Assembly (NCBI GenBank): GCA_013001485.1
Contig: JABDMN010000044.1
Coordinates: 1 to 20,024 of the forward strand
Source: Acidimicrobiia bacterium
GTDB taxonomy: Bacteria; Actinomycetota; Acidimicrobiia; Spongiisociales; UBA5794
Length of the DNA: 20,024 nt
Reading direction: 5' to 3'
This document shows, piece by piece, positions 6,686-14,072 of this stretch. Below the pieces are notes generated by a model, which saw only the letters and a program-made list of their open reading frames with translations, made no database searches and had not been told where the DNA came from. Each line of letters opens with the position of its first letter. The first letter of the stretch is position 1. The position numbers were made by a program, and so were the translations under genes.

Positions 6686-6967
6686 ATGGAAGACTTCCCA
6701 AAGACCGTCGCCGACTACCTCGAGTCCACCGCCCAAAAGGTTCGCGAGATGACGGTGGACCGGGTCGCCGGTTGGGCCCGCTGGGCCGCCCTCGGGATGG
6801 TCATGGCCGTCCTGGCCCTGATGGGCGTCGTCTTCCTCTTGATAGGCCTCTTCCGGATCCTCGCCGAGGTCGTCCAAAGCCCGACAATCGCGTACGCCAT
6901 CCTCGGTGCAATATTCGCGGTGGTCGGTGCGTTTGTGTGGAGCAAACGAAATCACCCCAAGGAGTAA
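6686..6967 (+). CDS. Small two-helix membrane protein (YqjE / phage holin-like superfamily shape)
   Basis: 93 aa. An amphipathic N-terminus with alternating charges (residues 1-31) is followed by two membrane helices at about 33-57 and 67-86, a short FRILAEVVQSP connector and a positive tail SKRNHPKE. This shape is typical of actinobacterial putative Actinobacteriota holin-X / phage holin family proteins, which are not phage genes and have no proven function. The start was placed at 6686 because the protein-like, hydrophobic pattern begins there and a TAACCT element lies 7 nt upstream. The stop lies only 3 nt before the trxB ATG, and its last codons form the trxB Shine-Dalgarno, so the two are coupled. 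I do not know its function. Confidence 0.75.
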   Translation: MEDFPKTVADYLESTAQKVREMTVDRVAGWARWAALGMVMAVLALMGVVFLLIGLFRILAEVVQSPTIAYAILGAIFAVVGAFVWSKRNHPKE

Positions 6968-6970
6968 GTG

Positions 6971-7891
6971 ATGTCAGAAAAGGTGCTCATCATCGGATCA
7001 GGCCCAGCCGGCCTGACGGCCGCGGTATACGCCGCCCGCGCCGACCTCTCCCCGATGATGATCGAAGGAATGATGGCGGGTGGACAGCTGATGCTGACGA
7101 CCGACGTCGAGAACTACCCCGGCTTTCCTGACGGAATCATGGGACCCGAGTTGATGGGTCAGTTCCGCAAACAGGCCGAGCGGTTCGGCACCCGCATCAT
7201 CAGCTCCGACGTCACTCGTGTCGATTTCTCCGAGCGCCCCTTCAAGGTGTGGGTCGACGAGGACCTACACGAAGCCGAGTCGATCGTCATCTCGACCGGA
7301 GCCTCAGCCCGGTGGCTGAACGTGCCCGGCGAGGAGAAGCTGCGCGGCTACGGAGTCTCGGCGTGCGCCACCTGCGATGGGTTCTTCTTCCGCGACAAGG
7401 AGCTCATGGTTGTTGGCGGTGGCGACTCGGCAATGGAGGAAGCCACGTTCCTCACCAAGTTCGCCTCCAAAGTCACCATCGTGCACCGCCGGGACGAGTT
7501 CCGTGCCTCGAAGATCATGGCGCGCCGCGCACTCGAGAACCCGAAGATCGAGGTGATGTGGAACTCGACTATCACCGAGATCCTTGGAGACACTGCCGTG
7601 ACGGGCGTGAAGGTCGAAGACACCCAGACGGGTGAGGTAACCGAGCACGCCACCGACGGTGTGTTTATGGCAATCGGACACGACCCCAACACGGCGATCT
7701 TCCAGGGAGCGCTCGAGCTCGACGACGAGGGATACATCATCACGACAAACAACACCGCGACCTCGGTCGACGGCGTATTTGCCGCAGGAGATGTCGTAGA
7801 CAAGGTGTACCGTCAGGCAATCACGGCTGCAGGCATGGGATGTGAGGCAGCGCTCGACGCAGAACGCTGGCTAGCGCACGAAGAGGGCTGA
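6971..7891 (+). CDS. trxB: Thioredoxin reductase (NADPH, FAD)
   Basis: Transfers electrons from NADPH through FAD to thioredoxin in the cytoplasm. The 306-aa length is typical of the low-molecular-weight bacterial class. Seen: FAD-binding GSGPAG at 9-14, redox-active CATC at 132-135, NADPH-binding [10 protein letters not shown] at 149-158, the adenosine 2'-phosphate-binding HRRDEFRAS at 172-180, and the second FAD motif VFAAGDV near the C-terminus. ATG 6971 is preferred over GTG 6968, as AAGGAG (6959-6964) then sits 6 nt upstream. Its partner trxA lies 76 bp downstream, as in other actinobacteria. Confidence 0.97.
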   Translation: MSEKVLIIGSGPAGLTAAVYAARADLSPMMIEGMMAGGQLMLTTDVENYPGFPDGIMGPELMGQFRKQAERFGTRIISSDVTRVDFSERPFKVWVDEDLHEAESIVISTGASARWLNVPGEEKLRGYGVSACATCDGFFFRDKELMVVGGGDSAMEEATFLTKFASKVTIVHRRDEFRASKIMARRALENPKIEVMWNSTITEILGDTAVTGVKVEDTQTGEVTEHATDGVFMAIGHDPNTAIFQGALELDDEGYIITTNNTATSVDGVFAAGDVVDKVYRQAITAAGMGCEAALDAERWLAHEEG

Positions 7892-7967
7892 CACGGCAGG
7901 AATGCCTCATCCCCGCTAGGGGTTGACGGGCGTACCAGCAGCACAACGACCACAACAGGAGACCTGA

Positions 7968-8294
7968 ATGGGAGACAACACGATCACGACCACCGACGAG
8001 ACGTTTGGCGATGTCATTGCGGGCGACACGCCCGTGCTCGTCGACTTCTGGGCGGAATGGTGTGGCCCCTGCAAGATGATTGCACCGGCCCTCGAGGAGA
8101 TGGCCGCCGAGCACGCCGGCTCGCTGACAGTGGCGAAGCTCAACGTCGATGACAACTCGCAGACGGCGATGCAGTACGAGGTCATGAGCATCCCGACGCT
8201 GATCGTGTTTGCCGACGGTGTCGAGAAGAAGCGCCTCGTCGGCGCCAGGTCCAAGAGCCAGCTACAGCAGGAGCTCGCCGAATTCATCGGCTGA
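7968..8294 (+). CDS. trxA: Thioredoxin
   Basis: General protein disulfide reductase of the cytoplasm, 108 aa, recycled by the trxB product. Active site WCGPC at residues 31-35, cis-proline P76 in SIPTL, buried D26 in VDFWAEW. The start is supported by AGGAG at 7957-7961, 6 nt away. The 76-bp gap after trxB holds two small stem-loops, GGCA-GGAA-TGCC (7895-7906) and CCCC-GCTA-GGGG (7911-7922), neither followed by a U-tract, and a TTGACG without a matching -10. I call trxB and trxA one transcription unit, perhaps with processing between them. Confidence 0.97.
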   Translation: MGDNTITTTDETFGDVIAGDTPVLVDFWAEWCGPCKMIAPALEEMAAEHAGSLTVAKLNVDDNSQTAMQYEVMSIPTLIVFADGVEKKRLVGARSKSQLQQELAEFIG

Positions 8295-8302
8295 GCCAGA
8301 GA

Positions 8303-8340
8303 TATGCGACGATAGAGCCCTCATGAGGCTCTATCGCATA
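8303..8340 (+). promoter_or_regulatory. Long hairpin with the cwlM start codon in its loop
   Basis: GATAGAGCC (8311-8319) pairs perfectly with GGCTCTATC (8327-8335). Beyond a 3-nt bulge, TATGC (8303-8307) pairs with GCATA (8336-8340). The 7-nt loop CTCATGA contains the ATG at 8323. No Shine-Dalgarno is present between the trxA stop and this ATG, and no U-tract follows, so it is not a plain terminator. It may expose the start codon, control translation, or be a DNA-binding palindrome. Confidence 0.6.
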
Positions 8341-9291
8341 GGCGACAGCGGTGAGCCGGTCCGGGACATCCAGGACCGGCTTTTCGCGTTAGGTCACAGC
8401 TGCCGACCCGACCTCGCCGGGCAGTTCAAGGACGCCACCACTTCGGCGGTGACCGAGTTCCAGCGTGCCCGTGGGCTGTCGGCCGACGGCATCGTTGGTC
8501 CGCAGACCTGGAACGCGCTGGTCGCAGCCGGTTACCGGCTGGGTGACCGGGCTCTGTACTACCGGATCCCCATGATGCGTGGCGACGATGTGGCCGAGGT
8601 CCAGCGACGCCTCAACTCTCTTGGATTCGATTCGGGGAAGGTCGATGGGATCTTCGGTCCCGAGACGATGGAGGCCCTCATGGACTTCCAACGGAACCGC
8701 AATATGGAAGAAGATGGAATTGTTGGCCCCGGTGTTGTCACCGAGTTCGTGCTCATCGAACGCGCCACCCGCAAACCAGGCCGTGAGGCCGTGAGGGAGC
8801 GACAGTGGTTGCTCACGCTCGCCGGGACGTTGACGGGACGTCGGGTGTTTGTCGATCCATTCGCCCGCGACGATCGGGAATCCGGCCCGGCATGGGATGC
8901 GGCAATGTCTGCCGCGCAGGCGCTGCGTGAGGCAGCGGCCAACCCGATCGTGTCACGCAGTGTCGATACAGCCCCCAGCGACCGGACCCGGGCATCGCGA
9001 GCGAACAGACTCGGCGTGGACCTGGTGGTGTCGTTCGCCCATCCGCTCACGGACGCGGCGGGCGTGTACTACTTCGCCTCGGAACACTCCTCCAGCGAAG
9101 CGGGCCGGACCATTGCGGACGGCGTGGCATCGAAACTGGGACTCGAGCCTCTTGGCCGGTCGATACCCATCCTGCGTGAGACGCGTATGCCAGCGATCGT
9201 TGTGGCAACCAGCCTGTCAGGGGATGTTGGGAGTAACGCGGTGGAGGCGTTGGTCGAGGTTTTCGACGAGGAGTTGGCGGCTCAGCCGTAG
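8323..9291 (+). CDS. cwlM: CwlM-like regulatory pseudo-amidase with two peptidoglycan-binding domains
   Basis: 322 aa. Two PG_binding_1 domains (about 5-70 and 84-146, each ending in a DGIVGP or DGIFGP type motif) precede an N-acetylmuramoyl-L-alanine amidase (Amidase_3) fold at about 172-318. The fold is dead: DPGHGG is DPFARDD (178-184), the SIHAN zinc histidine is displaced (SFAHP, 237-241), and the catalytic glutamate of the LRETRMP...VELGF end is lost (VATSL, 294-298). LRETRMPA itself is kept at 284-291. In Mycobacterium the syntenic CwlM is a cytoplasmic, PknB-phosphorylated activator of MurA; there is no signal peptide here either. The C-terminal tail that carries the phosphothreonine in mycobacterial CwlM is missing. 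The typical MRLYRIGDSG opening fixes ATG 8323. It overlaps parB tail to tail by 10 bp. Confidence 0.85.
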   Translation: MRLYRIGDSGEPVRDIQDRLFALGHSCRPDLAGQFKDATTSAVTEFQRARGLSADGIVGPQTWNALVAAGYRLGDRALYYRIPMMRGDDVAEVQRRLNSLGFDSGKVDGIFGPETMEALMDFQRNRNMEEDGIVGPGVVTEFVLIERATRKPGREAVRERQWLLTLAGTLTGRRVFVDPFARDDRESGPAWDAAMSAAQALREAAANPIVSRSVDTAPSDRTRASRANRLGVDLVVSFAHPLTDAAGVYYFASEHSSSEAGRTIADGVASKLGLEPLGRSIPILRETRMPAIVVATSLSGDVGSNAVEALVEVFDEELAAQP

Positions 9292-10130
9292 AACTTGCGG
9301 TAGATCCGCTCCAGATCGTCCAGGCTGGAGAACCCGATGACCATCTTGCCCTTGTCGCCGTTGAAGTCGATGCGAACCTTGGTCCCCAGCTGGTCCCGCA
9401 ACCGCTCCTCGAGCTCGATGATTGCCGCAGGTCGTACCTTGGTGGACCGAGGCGTCGCCTTTGGTTCAGCCGACTCATCACTGCGAGCCCGGGCCGCGTC
9501 CTCCACCGCACGTACCGACCAGCCCTCTTCGGCAGCCGTCGCCGCGATGTGGGAGCAATAGGCCTCGTCCTCGAGGGCGGCCAACGCCTTGCCGTGACCG
9601 GCGCTCAACTCGCCTCGATCGATCAGACCTTGCACCGACGCCGGCAGCTGCAGTAGTCGGAGCACGTTGGTGACTGTGGATCGCGACTTCCCTACCCGTC
9701 CGGCGATGTCATCGTGAGTCAACCCAAAATCTTCCATTAGTTGACTGTAGGCGCCTGCCTCCTCGAGCGGTGAGAGATCTTCTCGCTGCACGTTCTCGAT
9801 TAATGCCTCGGTCAGACTTGTGGTCGCATCACCGGTACCCCTGATGACGGCTGGGATCTCAGAGAGACCGGCCATCTTGGATGCCCGTAGCCGCCGCTCG
9901 CCGGCGACGAGCACATACCGGTCGCCGTCGGGCCGCACCACGATGGGTTGGAGGACGCCTACCTCCCGGATCGACGCTGCCAGACCCTCGAGGGCCTCAT
10001 CGTCAAAACGGTTTCGGGGTTGCTGTGGATTGGGGTCAACGGCGTCGGTGGGGACCACCCCACTCGTCGACCGATCAACGGGAATCAGGGCGTCGAGTCC
10101 CCTACCCAACCCGCTCTTACGTGCGGCCAT
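9282..10130 (-). CDS. parB: Chromosome partitioning protein ParB (CTPase clamp)
   Basis: Binds parS, loads as a CTP-dependent sliding clamp and drives origin segregation with ParA; it also recruits SMC. 282 aa, normal length. The N-terminal MAARKSGLGRGLDALIP is the ParA-interacting tail. CTP-binding motifs GERRLRA (77-83) and ENVQRE (112-117) are intact, the helix-turn-helix lies around 138-160 (GRVGKSRSTVTN), a low-complexity linker is near 212-235 and the dimerisation domain occupies the end. ATG 10130 is chosen for its AGGAGG box 4 nt upstream. It overlaps parA by 14 bp. Confidence 0.97.
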   Translation of the reverse strand: MAARKSGLGRGLDALIPVDRSTSGVVPTDAVDPNPQQPRNRFDDEALEGLAASIREVGVLQPIVVRPDGDRYVLVAGERRLRASKMAGLSEIPAVIRGTGDATTSLTEALIENVQREDLSPLEEAGAYSQLMEDFGLTHDDIAGRVGKSRSTVTNVLRLLQLPASVQGLIDRGELSAGHGKALAALEDEAYCSHIAATAAEEGWSVRAVEDAARARSDESAEPKATPRSTKVRPAAIIELEERLRDQLGTKVRIDFNGDKGKMVIGFSSLDDLERIYRKFYG

Positions 10131-10887
10131 GTCGCCTCCTGAACTCTCGGCCCAACTCGCGATAGGCAATGGCGCCCCGCGACATGGGATCAAACGCTTC
10201 AATGGGCTCCCCATACGAGGGCGCCTCGGACAATCGCACCGTCCGGGGAACCACCGTTCGATATGTGACGTCCCCGAAGTGGTCGCGTACCTGCGCGGCT
10301 ACGTCGGCCGACAAGGTGGTACGGCCGTCGAACATGGTGAGGACCACACCCTCGAGCTTCAAGGTCTCGTTGAGACTTGACTGCACGAGTTGCACATTGC
10401 GGACCAACTGGCTCACCCCCTCCAATGCGTAATACTCACACTGGATCGGAATCAGCACCTCGTTGGCAGCGGCCAGTCCGTTGATGGTCAACAGGCCAAG
10501 CGACGGTGGGCAGTCGATGAGGATGACGTCGTAATCCTCGATGACCGCCTTGAGTGCCTCATCGAGTTTCTTTTCCCGGCTGAATGCCGACACCAGCTCG
10601 ATCTCGGCGCCAGCAAGTTCGATGGTGGCCGGCAACACGAGAAGATCGCGAACCGAGGTGGGCTCAACGGCGTCCTCGATGGCAACGTCATTGACCAGCA
10701 CTTCGTAGGTCGAGTACTCGATGGCGGTACGGTCGACCCCAAGGCCAGAAGTGGTGTTGCCCTGAGGATCGAGGTCGACGAGGAGGACTCGCTCACCCTG
10801 CAGCGCCAGCGCGGCGCCGAGATTGATCGTAGTGGTGCTCTTGCCGACGCCACCCTTCTGATTGGCGATTGCGACAATGACTCCCAA
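10117..10887 (-). CDS. parA: Chromosome partitioning ATPase ParA
   Basis: Deviant Walker ATPase that binds DNA non-specifically and moves ParB-parS complexes. 256 aa. Deviant Walker A KGGVGKST at 11-18 with the signature lysine K11, switch I VDLDPQGN near 37-44, and Walker B VILIDCPPSLG around 120-130. No N-terminal DNA-binding extension, so it is the chromosomal (Soj) type. The start codon is TTG at 10887, supported by AGGAGG (10893-10898) 4-5 nt upstream that overlaps the rsmG stop codon; no ATG or GTG gives the conserved MGVIVAIANQKGG opening. Tightly coupled to rsmG (9-nt gap) and parB. Confidence 0.97.
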   Translation of the reverse strand: MGVIVAIANQKGGVGKSTTTINLGAALALQGERVLLVDLDPQGNTTSGLGVDRTAIEYSTYEVLVNDVAIEDAVEPTSVRDLLVLPATIELAGAEIELVSAFSREKKLDEALKAVIEDYDVILIDCPPSLGLLTINGLAAANEVLIPIQCEYYALEGVSQLVRNVQLVQSSLNETLKLEGVVLTMFDGRTTLSADVAAQVRDHFGDVTYRTVVPRTVRLSEAPSYGEPIEAFDPMSRGAIAYRELGREFRRRHGRT

Positions 10888-10896
10888 CGTTCCCTC

Positions 10897-11550
10897 CTAC
10901 GGAGACGGGCGCCTCATCACGAGGAGCCAGGCCGGACCAGCAAGAACATAGTCCGGAATCGACGAGAGTGAGGCATCGAGGCCGAGGCCCTCGGCGTCGG
11001 TGAGGATCGTGGCTGCAGCTTCAGGAGGTTCGGCGCGTCGTGAAAGACCGACAACGGCCGTTCCTGTGGGGGAGAGCAGGCGATTTGTCACGTCAGGGGT
11101 GCGGCGCGCCGGGATCGAACCACGGAAGACCAAACCGTCGAAACGGCCGGCTACGTCATCGACGTCGCGGTGGAGAATCAAGACGTTGGGGAGTTCGAGA
11201 ATGCGGACCAATCGCTCGAGAAGCCGAATCCGGCGCCCTCCGCGGTCGAGCAGCATCATGCGGGTGTCGGGCCACAGGATCGCAAGCGGGATACCAGGAA
11301 GGCCAACCCCGGTGCCGACATCGAGAACATCGGCTGGGGGAGTTCCCTCGAAACCGGCAGCGAAGGTGAGTGAGTCTGCCACATGGCGGATCCAGACCCG
11401 GTCTGCCTCGTTGGGGCCCAAACCTCCAGCAGGAATCGCTTCCTCGACCAGCCAGTCGGCATAGGTCTGGAGAAGGGTGGTTTGGGTGTCGTCGAGCGAC
11501 CACCCGGCCCAGGACGCCGCTGCGACTACCTGGTTGGGGTCATGTTCCAC
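10897..11550 (-). CDS. rsmG: 16S rRNA (guanine-N7) methyltransferase RsmG (GidB)
   Basis: Methylates N7 of G527 (E. coli numbering) in 16S rRNA with S-adenosylmethionine; loss gives low-level streptomycin resistance in several bacteria. 217 aa. SAM-binding motif VLDVGTGVGLPGIPLAI at about 75-91, preceded by WIRHVADSL (53-61), which is typical of RsmG. The second half is more divergent than usual but keeps PTGTAVVGLSR. The GTG start at 11550 lies inside the parS-like palindrome. Only a weak GGTGG box precedes it, and the stronger GAGGAG at the end of jag is too distant, so the start is somewhat uncertain. Confidence 0.92.
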   Translation of the reverse strand: MEHDPNQVVAAASWAGWSLDDTQTTLLQTYADWLVEEAIPAGGLGPNEADRVWIRHVADSLTFAAGFEGTPPADVLDVGTGVGLPGIPLAILWPDTRMMLLDRGGRRIRLLERLVRILELPNVLILHRDVDDVAGRFDGLVFRGSIPARRTPDVTNRLLSPTGTAVVGLSRRAEPPEAAATILTDAEGLGLDASLSSIPDYVLAGPAWLLVMRRPSP

Positions 11551-11557
11551 GTGGAAC
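11544..11557. promoter_or_regulatory. parS-like ParB binding site
   Basis: GTTCCACGTGGAAC is a perfect 14-bp palindrome and differs from the conserved parS core GTTTCACGTGAAAC only at one symmetric base pair. It lies 1.4 kb from parB and about 3 kb from the proposed origin, where parS sites are expected, and covers the GTG start codon of rsmG. No second full site was found in the window. Confidence 0.85.
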
Positions 11558-11565
11558 GACCACCG

Positions 11566-12585
11566 TTACTCCTCGTCGGATGACGAGGAACCACGTGGCG
11601 CGACACCTTCTTCGAGGGAGAGGACGACCGAACGGTTCGGGTCCTCACCCTCAGAAAACGAGCGGATACCGTCGATATCGGCGGCAGCGTCGTGGACGAC
11701 CTTGCGATCTGCGGCGTTCATCGGCTCGAGCATCACCTCTCCACCGTGTTCGAGAAGCTCATCGGCAAGTTTGCCGGCGTAGATCTTCAATGCGGCCCTG
11801 CGACGCTCGCCGTAACCGGCAATGTCGATCCGCATCCTCGGAGCACCGTGAGTCTTGCGTTGCACGACGGTTCGGGTGAGTTCAAGCACGGAATGCATGA
11901 CAGACCCCTTGGCGCCAACCAGCGCCTGAGTCTGCTCGCCAGTCACATCCATGTAGAGGACATCGTCTTCGACTCTCGTCGCGATGTCTCCTTCGAGGCC
12001 GACTGCCTCGAGCAATCCGCTCAGGAACTCCTTTGCGACTTGCTCCTGCTCAGCGATATCGGGTGTCTCCGTCATTTCCGCTCCCTCGCGCTTCGTGCTG
12101 GTCTGACGCTGCTGACCACCATCTCGACGGCCATTCCCGCCTGATTTCCGGCCTTCCCCGCCTGATTTCCGGCCATCTCCGCCTGACTTGCGGCCATCTC
12201 CGCCTGACTTGCGGCCGTTTCCACCTCGACCGCCTCCGCGGCTCTCGGATTTGCCGCTTTCGCCACGGCCACCGTCACGGCGACCGTCTTTACGGCGACC
12301 ATCGTCACGTCGGCCATCTCTCCCCTTGTTCTGGGGTGACTTCTGCTCTCCTGGCTGATCGTCTCCGGCTTGGCCCCTCCCACGGCGACCCCGTCGGCGG
12401 CGCTTCTTGTCAGCCGGACGGACGGATACCTTGACGACAGCGTCCTTGGAACCAAGACCCAGGAAACCGGAGGTCGGTTCTTGGACGACCTCGACCTCAA
12501 CTCGATCTCGACCAACACCGAGCTCGTTCAGTGCCGATTCGACACATGACTCCACCGATCGGCCACGAACTTCAACCCACTCCAT
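11566..12585 (-). CDS. jag: Jag/KhpB-family RNA-binding protein with an extended basic linker
   Basis: RNA-binding protein of the KhpB/Jag family, usually coded beside yidC and linked to cell division and envelope control. 339 aa, longer than usual. A Jag_N domain occupies 1-55 (FLGLGSKDAVVKV). A very basic Gly/Arg/Lys/Asp linker spans about 58-165 and includes four 7-residue repeats of GRKSGGD type. The KH domain follows at about 205-256 with GxxG loop GAKG (224-227), then the R3H domain at about 260-325 with R294 and H298. The tail is acidic. ATG 12585 starts 3 nt after the yidC stop. A second ATG at 12075 (M171) has AGGGAG 5 nt upstream and would give a 169-aa KH-R3H protein, the size of actinobacterial forms lacking Jag_N. 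Confidence 0.92.
   Translation of the reverse strand: MEWVEVRGRSVESCVESALNELGVGRDRVEVEVVQEPTSGFLGLGSKDAVVKVSVRPADKKRRRRGRRGRGQAGDDQPGEQKSPQNKGRDGRRDDGRRKDGRRDGGRGESGKSESRGGGRGGNGRKSGGDGRKSGGDGRKSGGEGRKSGGNGRRDGGQQRQTSTKREGAEMTETPDIAEQEQVAKEFLSGLLEAVGLEGDIATRVEDDVLYMDVTGEQTQALVGAKGSVMHSVLELTRTVVQRKTHGAPRMRIDIAGYGERRRAALKIYAGKLADELLEHGGEVMLEPMNAADRKVVHDAAADIDGIRSFSEGEDPNRSVVLSLEEGVAPRGSSSSDEE
12137..12220 (-). repeat. Four 21-bp tandem repeats inside jag
   Basis: Units start at 12137, 12158, 12179 and 12200, each CCGCCTGAYTTSCGGCC plus four variable bases. They are in frame and encode GRKSGGD/E/N on the minus strand. Units 1-2 (GATTTCC) and 3-4 (GACTTGC) form two sub-types, which points to stepwise duplication. 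Copy number may vary between strains. Confidence 0.9.
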
Positions 12586-12588
12586 TGG

Positions 12589-13497
12589 TCACTTCTTTCT
12601 GCGGTTTTTCTTCTTGCTGGCATTGGGTGATCTGCCCGTGAACTCCGGACTGACCACCGCTGCTTCCACCACGGCGGCTGCTGCCGCCTTCTCGTTATCG
12701 TGATCCCGCAGCAGATAGGCCTGCTGCCCAACCCGGAACAGGTTGCTGACGGCCCAGTACAACACCAGACCTGCCGGGAATCCCCACGAGATGAAGCCGA
12801 AGAACAGGGGCATGATCCGCATGGCGGTCTGCATGCCCTGTGTCTGCGGCGTCTTTTCCTGGTCGCCTCGACGTCGCGTCGTCTGATACTGCTGGTAGTA
12901 GGACGCCACGATCACGATCACGACCATGATGATGTAGGGGAGTGCGGTCAGCAGGCCTTCGGCCACCGCTGCGCTCGGGGAGGTGAGCATGTCCATCGAG
13001 AGGAAAACGGTGTCTCCCTGGACCAGAGCCTCAAACAGCGACGAATCCTCAGGAATCGCACTGGATCTCACCCATTGGTCGGGGAGAATCGGATCGGCAC
13101 CGATCACTCCCAGTGCGTCGTTCGTTGCAGTCCCAAAGTCAGTGCGAGTCACCCGGTTCACCCGCAAGACGGAGAACAGGGCAAACCAAATCGGCATCTG
13201 TACCAGCAAGGGGAGACATCCGGCGGCGGGATTCACTCCACGCTCCTGGTACAGCTCCATCATCTTCTTGTTGAGCTCTTCCCGGTTGCCCTTGTACTCC
13301 TTCTGGAGCTTCTTCACCTCGGGCTGGATCTCCTGCATCGCCCGCATGGAACGGGTCTGCTTCACGGTCAATGGGAACAACGCCACAGAGATGAGCAAAG
13401 TGAGTAGGACGATGGCAATTCCATAATTTGGAATTATGTTGTAGAAGAACGCGAGCAGGTTGCCCATACCCTCCAGAAGCATGTTCCAGGGGTTCAT
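12589..13497 (-). CDS. yidC: Membrane protein insertase YidC/Oxa1
   Basis: Inserts membrane proteins alone or with SecYEG. 302 aa, the short Gram-positive form without the large periplasmic domain. The opening hydrophobic stretch leads into TM1 at about 25-43, a charged cytoplasmic hairpin follows ([14 protein letters not shown] to about 90), then [20 protein letters not shown] (87-106), further helices at about 183-200, 228-238 and 241-254, and a Lys/Arg-rich tail that may contact ribosomes. Aligned by eye to Bacillus SpoIIIJ, the conserved groove arginine (its R73) falls on S37 here. Overlaps yidD by 4 bp (ATGA), and jag follows 3 nt after its stop. Confidence 0.96.
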   Translation of the reverse strand: MNPWNMLLEGMGNLLAFFYNIIPNYGIAIVLLTLLISVALFPLTVKQTRSMRAMQEIQPEVKKLQKEYKGNREELNKKMMELYQERGVNPAAGCLPLLVQMPIWFALFSVLRVNRVTRTDFGTATNDALGVIGADPILPDQWVRSSAIPEDSSLFEALVQGDTVFLSMDMLTSPSAAVAEGLLTALPYIIMVVIVIVASYYQQYQTTRRRGDQEKTPQTQGMQTAMRIMPLFFGFISWGFPAGLVLYWAVSNLFRVGQQAYLLRDHDNEKAAAAAVVEAAVVSPEFTGRSPNASKKKNRRKK

Positions 13498-13748
13498 GCG
13501 GCATCACCTCCCGGCGGGACCGGATCGAGGCCGCCTTCTCGCCACGGGTGACATCTCCCGATCCGCTTCACACCCATCCAGGAGCCACGAGCAGAACCGT
13601 GGGTCTCGATAGCAGTGATCATGTAAGAGGAACAGGTGGGGTGATAACGGCAGTTTCGACCCAATAGTGGAGATATGGCCCGTTGATAGGCGCGGACAGC
13701 GAGGCGAAGCCACCACCCAAAGTGGTAGGGTCGCAACTCTCTGTTCAT
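13494..13748 (-). CDS. yidD: Membrane protein insertion efficiency factor YidD
   Basis: Small membrane-associated protein that assists YidC-dependent insertion. 84 aa. Conserved [32 protein letters not shown] and GRCHPW motifs span nearly the whole protein, including the three family cysteines. ATG 13748 overlaps the rnpA stop (ATGA) and is preceded by GAGGAGAGG, which supports it over an ATG 42 nt further up. The 3' end overlaps yidC by 4 bp. Confidence 0.95.
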   Translation of the reverse strand: MNRELRPYHFGWWLRLAVRAYQRAISPLLGRNCRYHPTCSSYMITAIETHGSARGSWMGVKRIGRCHPWREGGLDPVPPGGDAA

Positions 13749-14059
13749 CGCAGCCTCTCCTCTGTCTTCCGCACCGCCAGGGTGACCCATCCAACCAGCT
13801 CGTCGTACGCTGCGGTGACCACGCCTGGCGACGCTATCACCACGTACCCGAGCCCCGGCTGGAGGGACAAGCCCGCCAGCACCGAGCGGAGCCTCCGCTT
13901 CGCCCGATTGCGAGCAACGGCGTTGCCCACTCGGCGACCTGCCACCAACCCGACGAGTGGTCGATCCGACTCGACGTGGCCGACGGCAAGTGTGATGCCT
14001 CCCACACGTTGCCGCGCCCCGGATCCAAGGATCATGGCGAACGCACGACGCGAACGCAG
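13745..14059 (-). CDS. rnpA: Ribonuclease P protein component, start codon unusual
   Basis: Protein subunit of RNase P, which trims the 5' leader of pre-tRNAs together with the RNA subunit. The signature [18 protein letters not shown] is intact and the end [16 protein letters not shown] fits the family. The only ATG is at 14035 ([11 protein letters not shown]), giving 96 aa, but the frame above it reads SLRSRRAFA, which is the conserved RnpA N-terminal LRxRxxF motif. No ATG, GTG or TTG exists in frame between there and a TGA that overlaps the rpmH start. I placed the start at CTG 14059, 13 nt after the rpmH stop, which gives 104 aa. This is a guess; 13745-14035 is the conservative alternative. 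The 3' end overlaps yidD by 4 bp. Confidence 0.88.
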   Translation of the reverse strand: MRSRRAFAMILGSGARQRVGGITLAVGHVESDRPLVGLVAGRRVGNAVARNRAKRRLRSVLAGLSLQPGLGYVVIASPGVVTAAYDELVGWVTLAVRKTEERLR

Positions 14060-14072
14060 GGAACCGTGCCGC

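Noticed and set aside
6686..6967. Phage holin from a prophage remnant
   Set aside because: No other phage genes; the position and composition match the host cluster, and this family is common on actinobacterial chromosomes.
7895..7922. Two small stem-loops after trxB as a terminator
   Set aside because: Four-bp stems without U-tract; trxA follows with its own good ribosome binding site, so more likely a processing or neutral site.
11583..11598. Second CACGTG near jag end (AACCACGTGGCG) as another parS
   Set aside because: Only the central 8 bp are palindromic; the outer GTT/AAC arms are missing.
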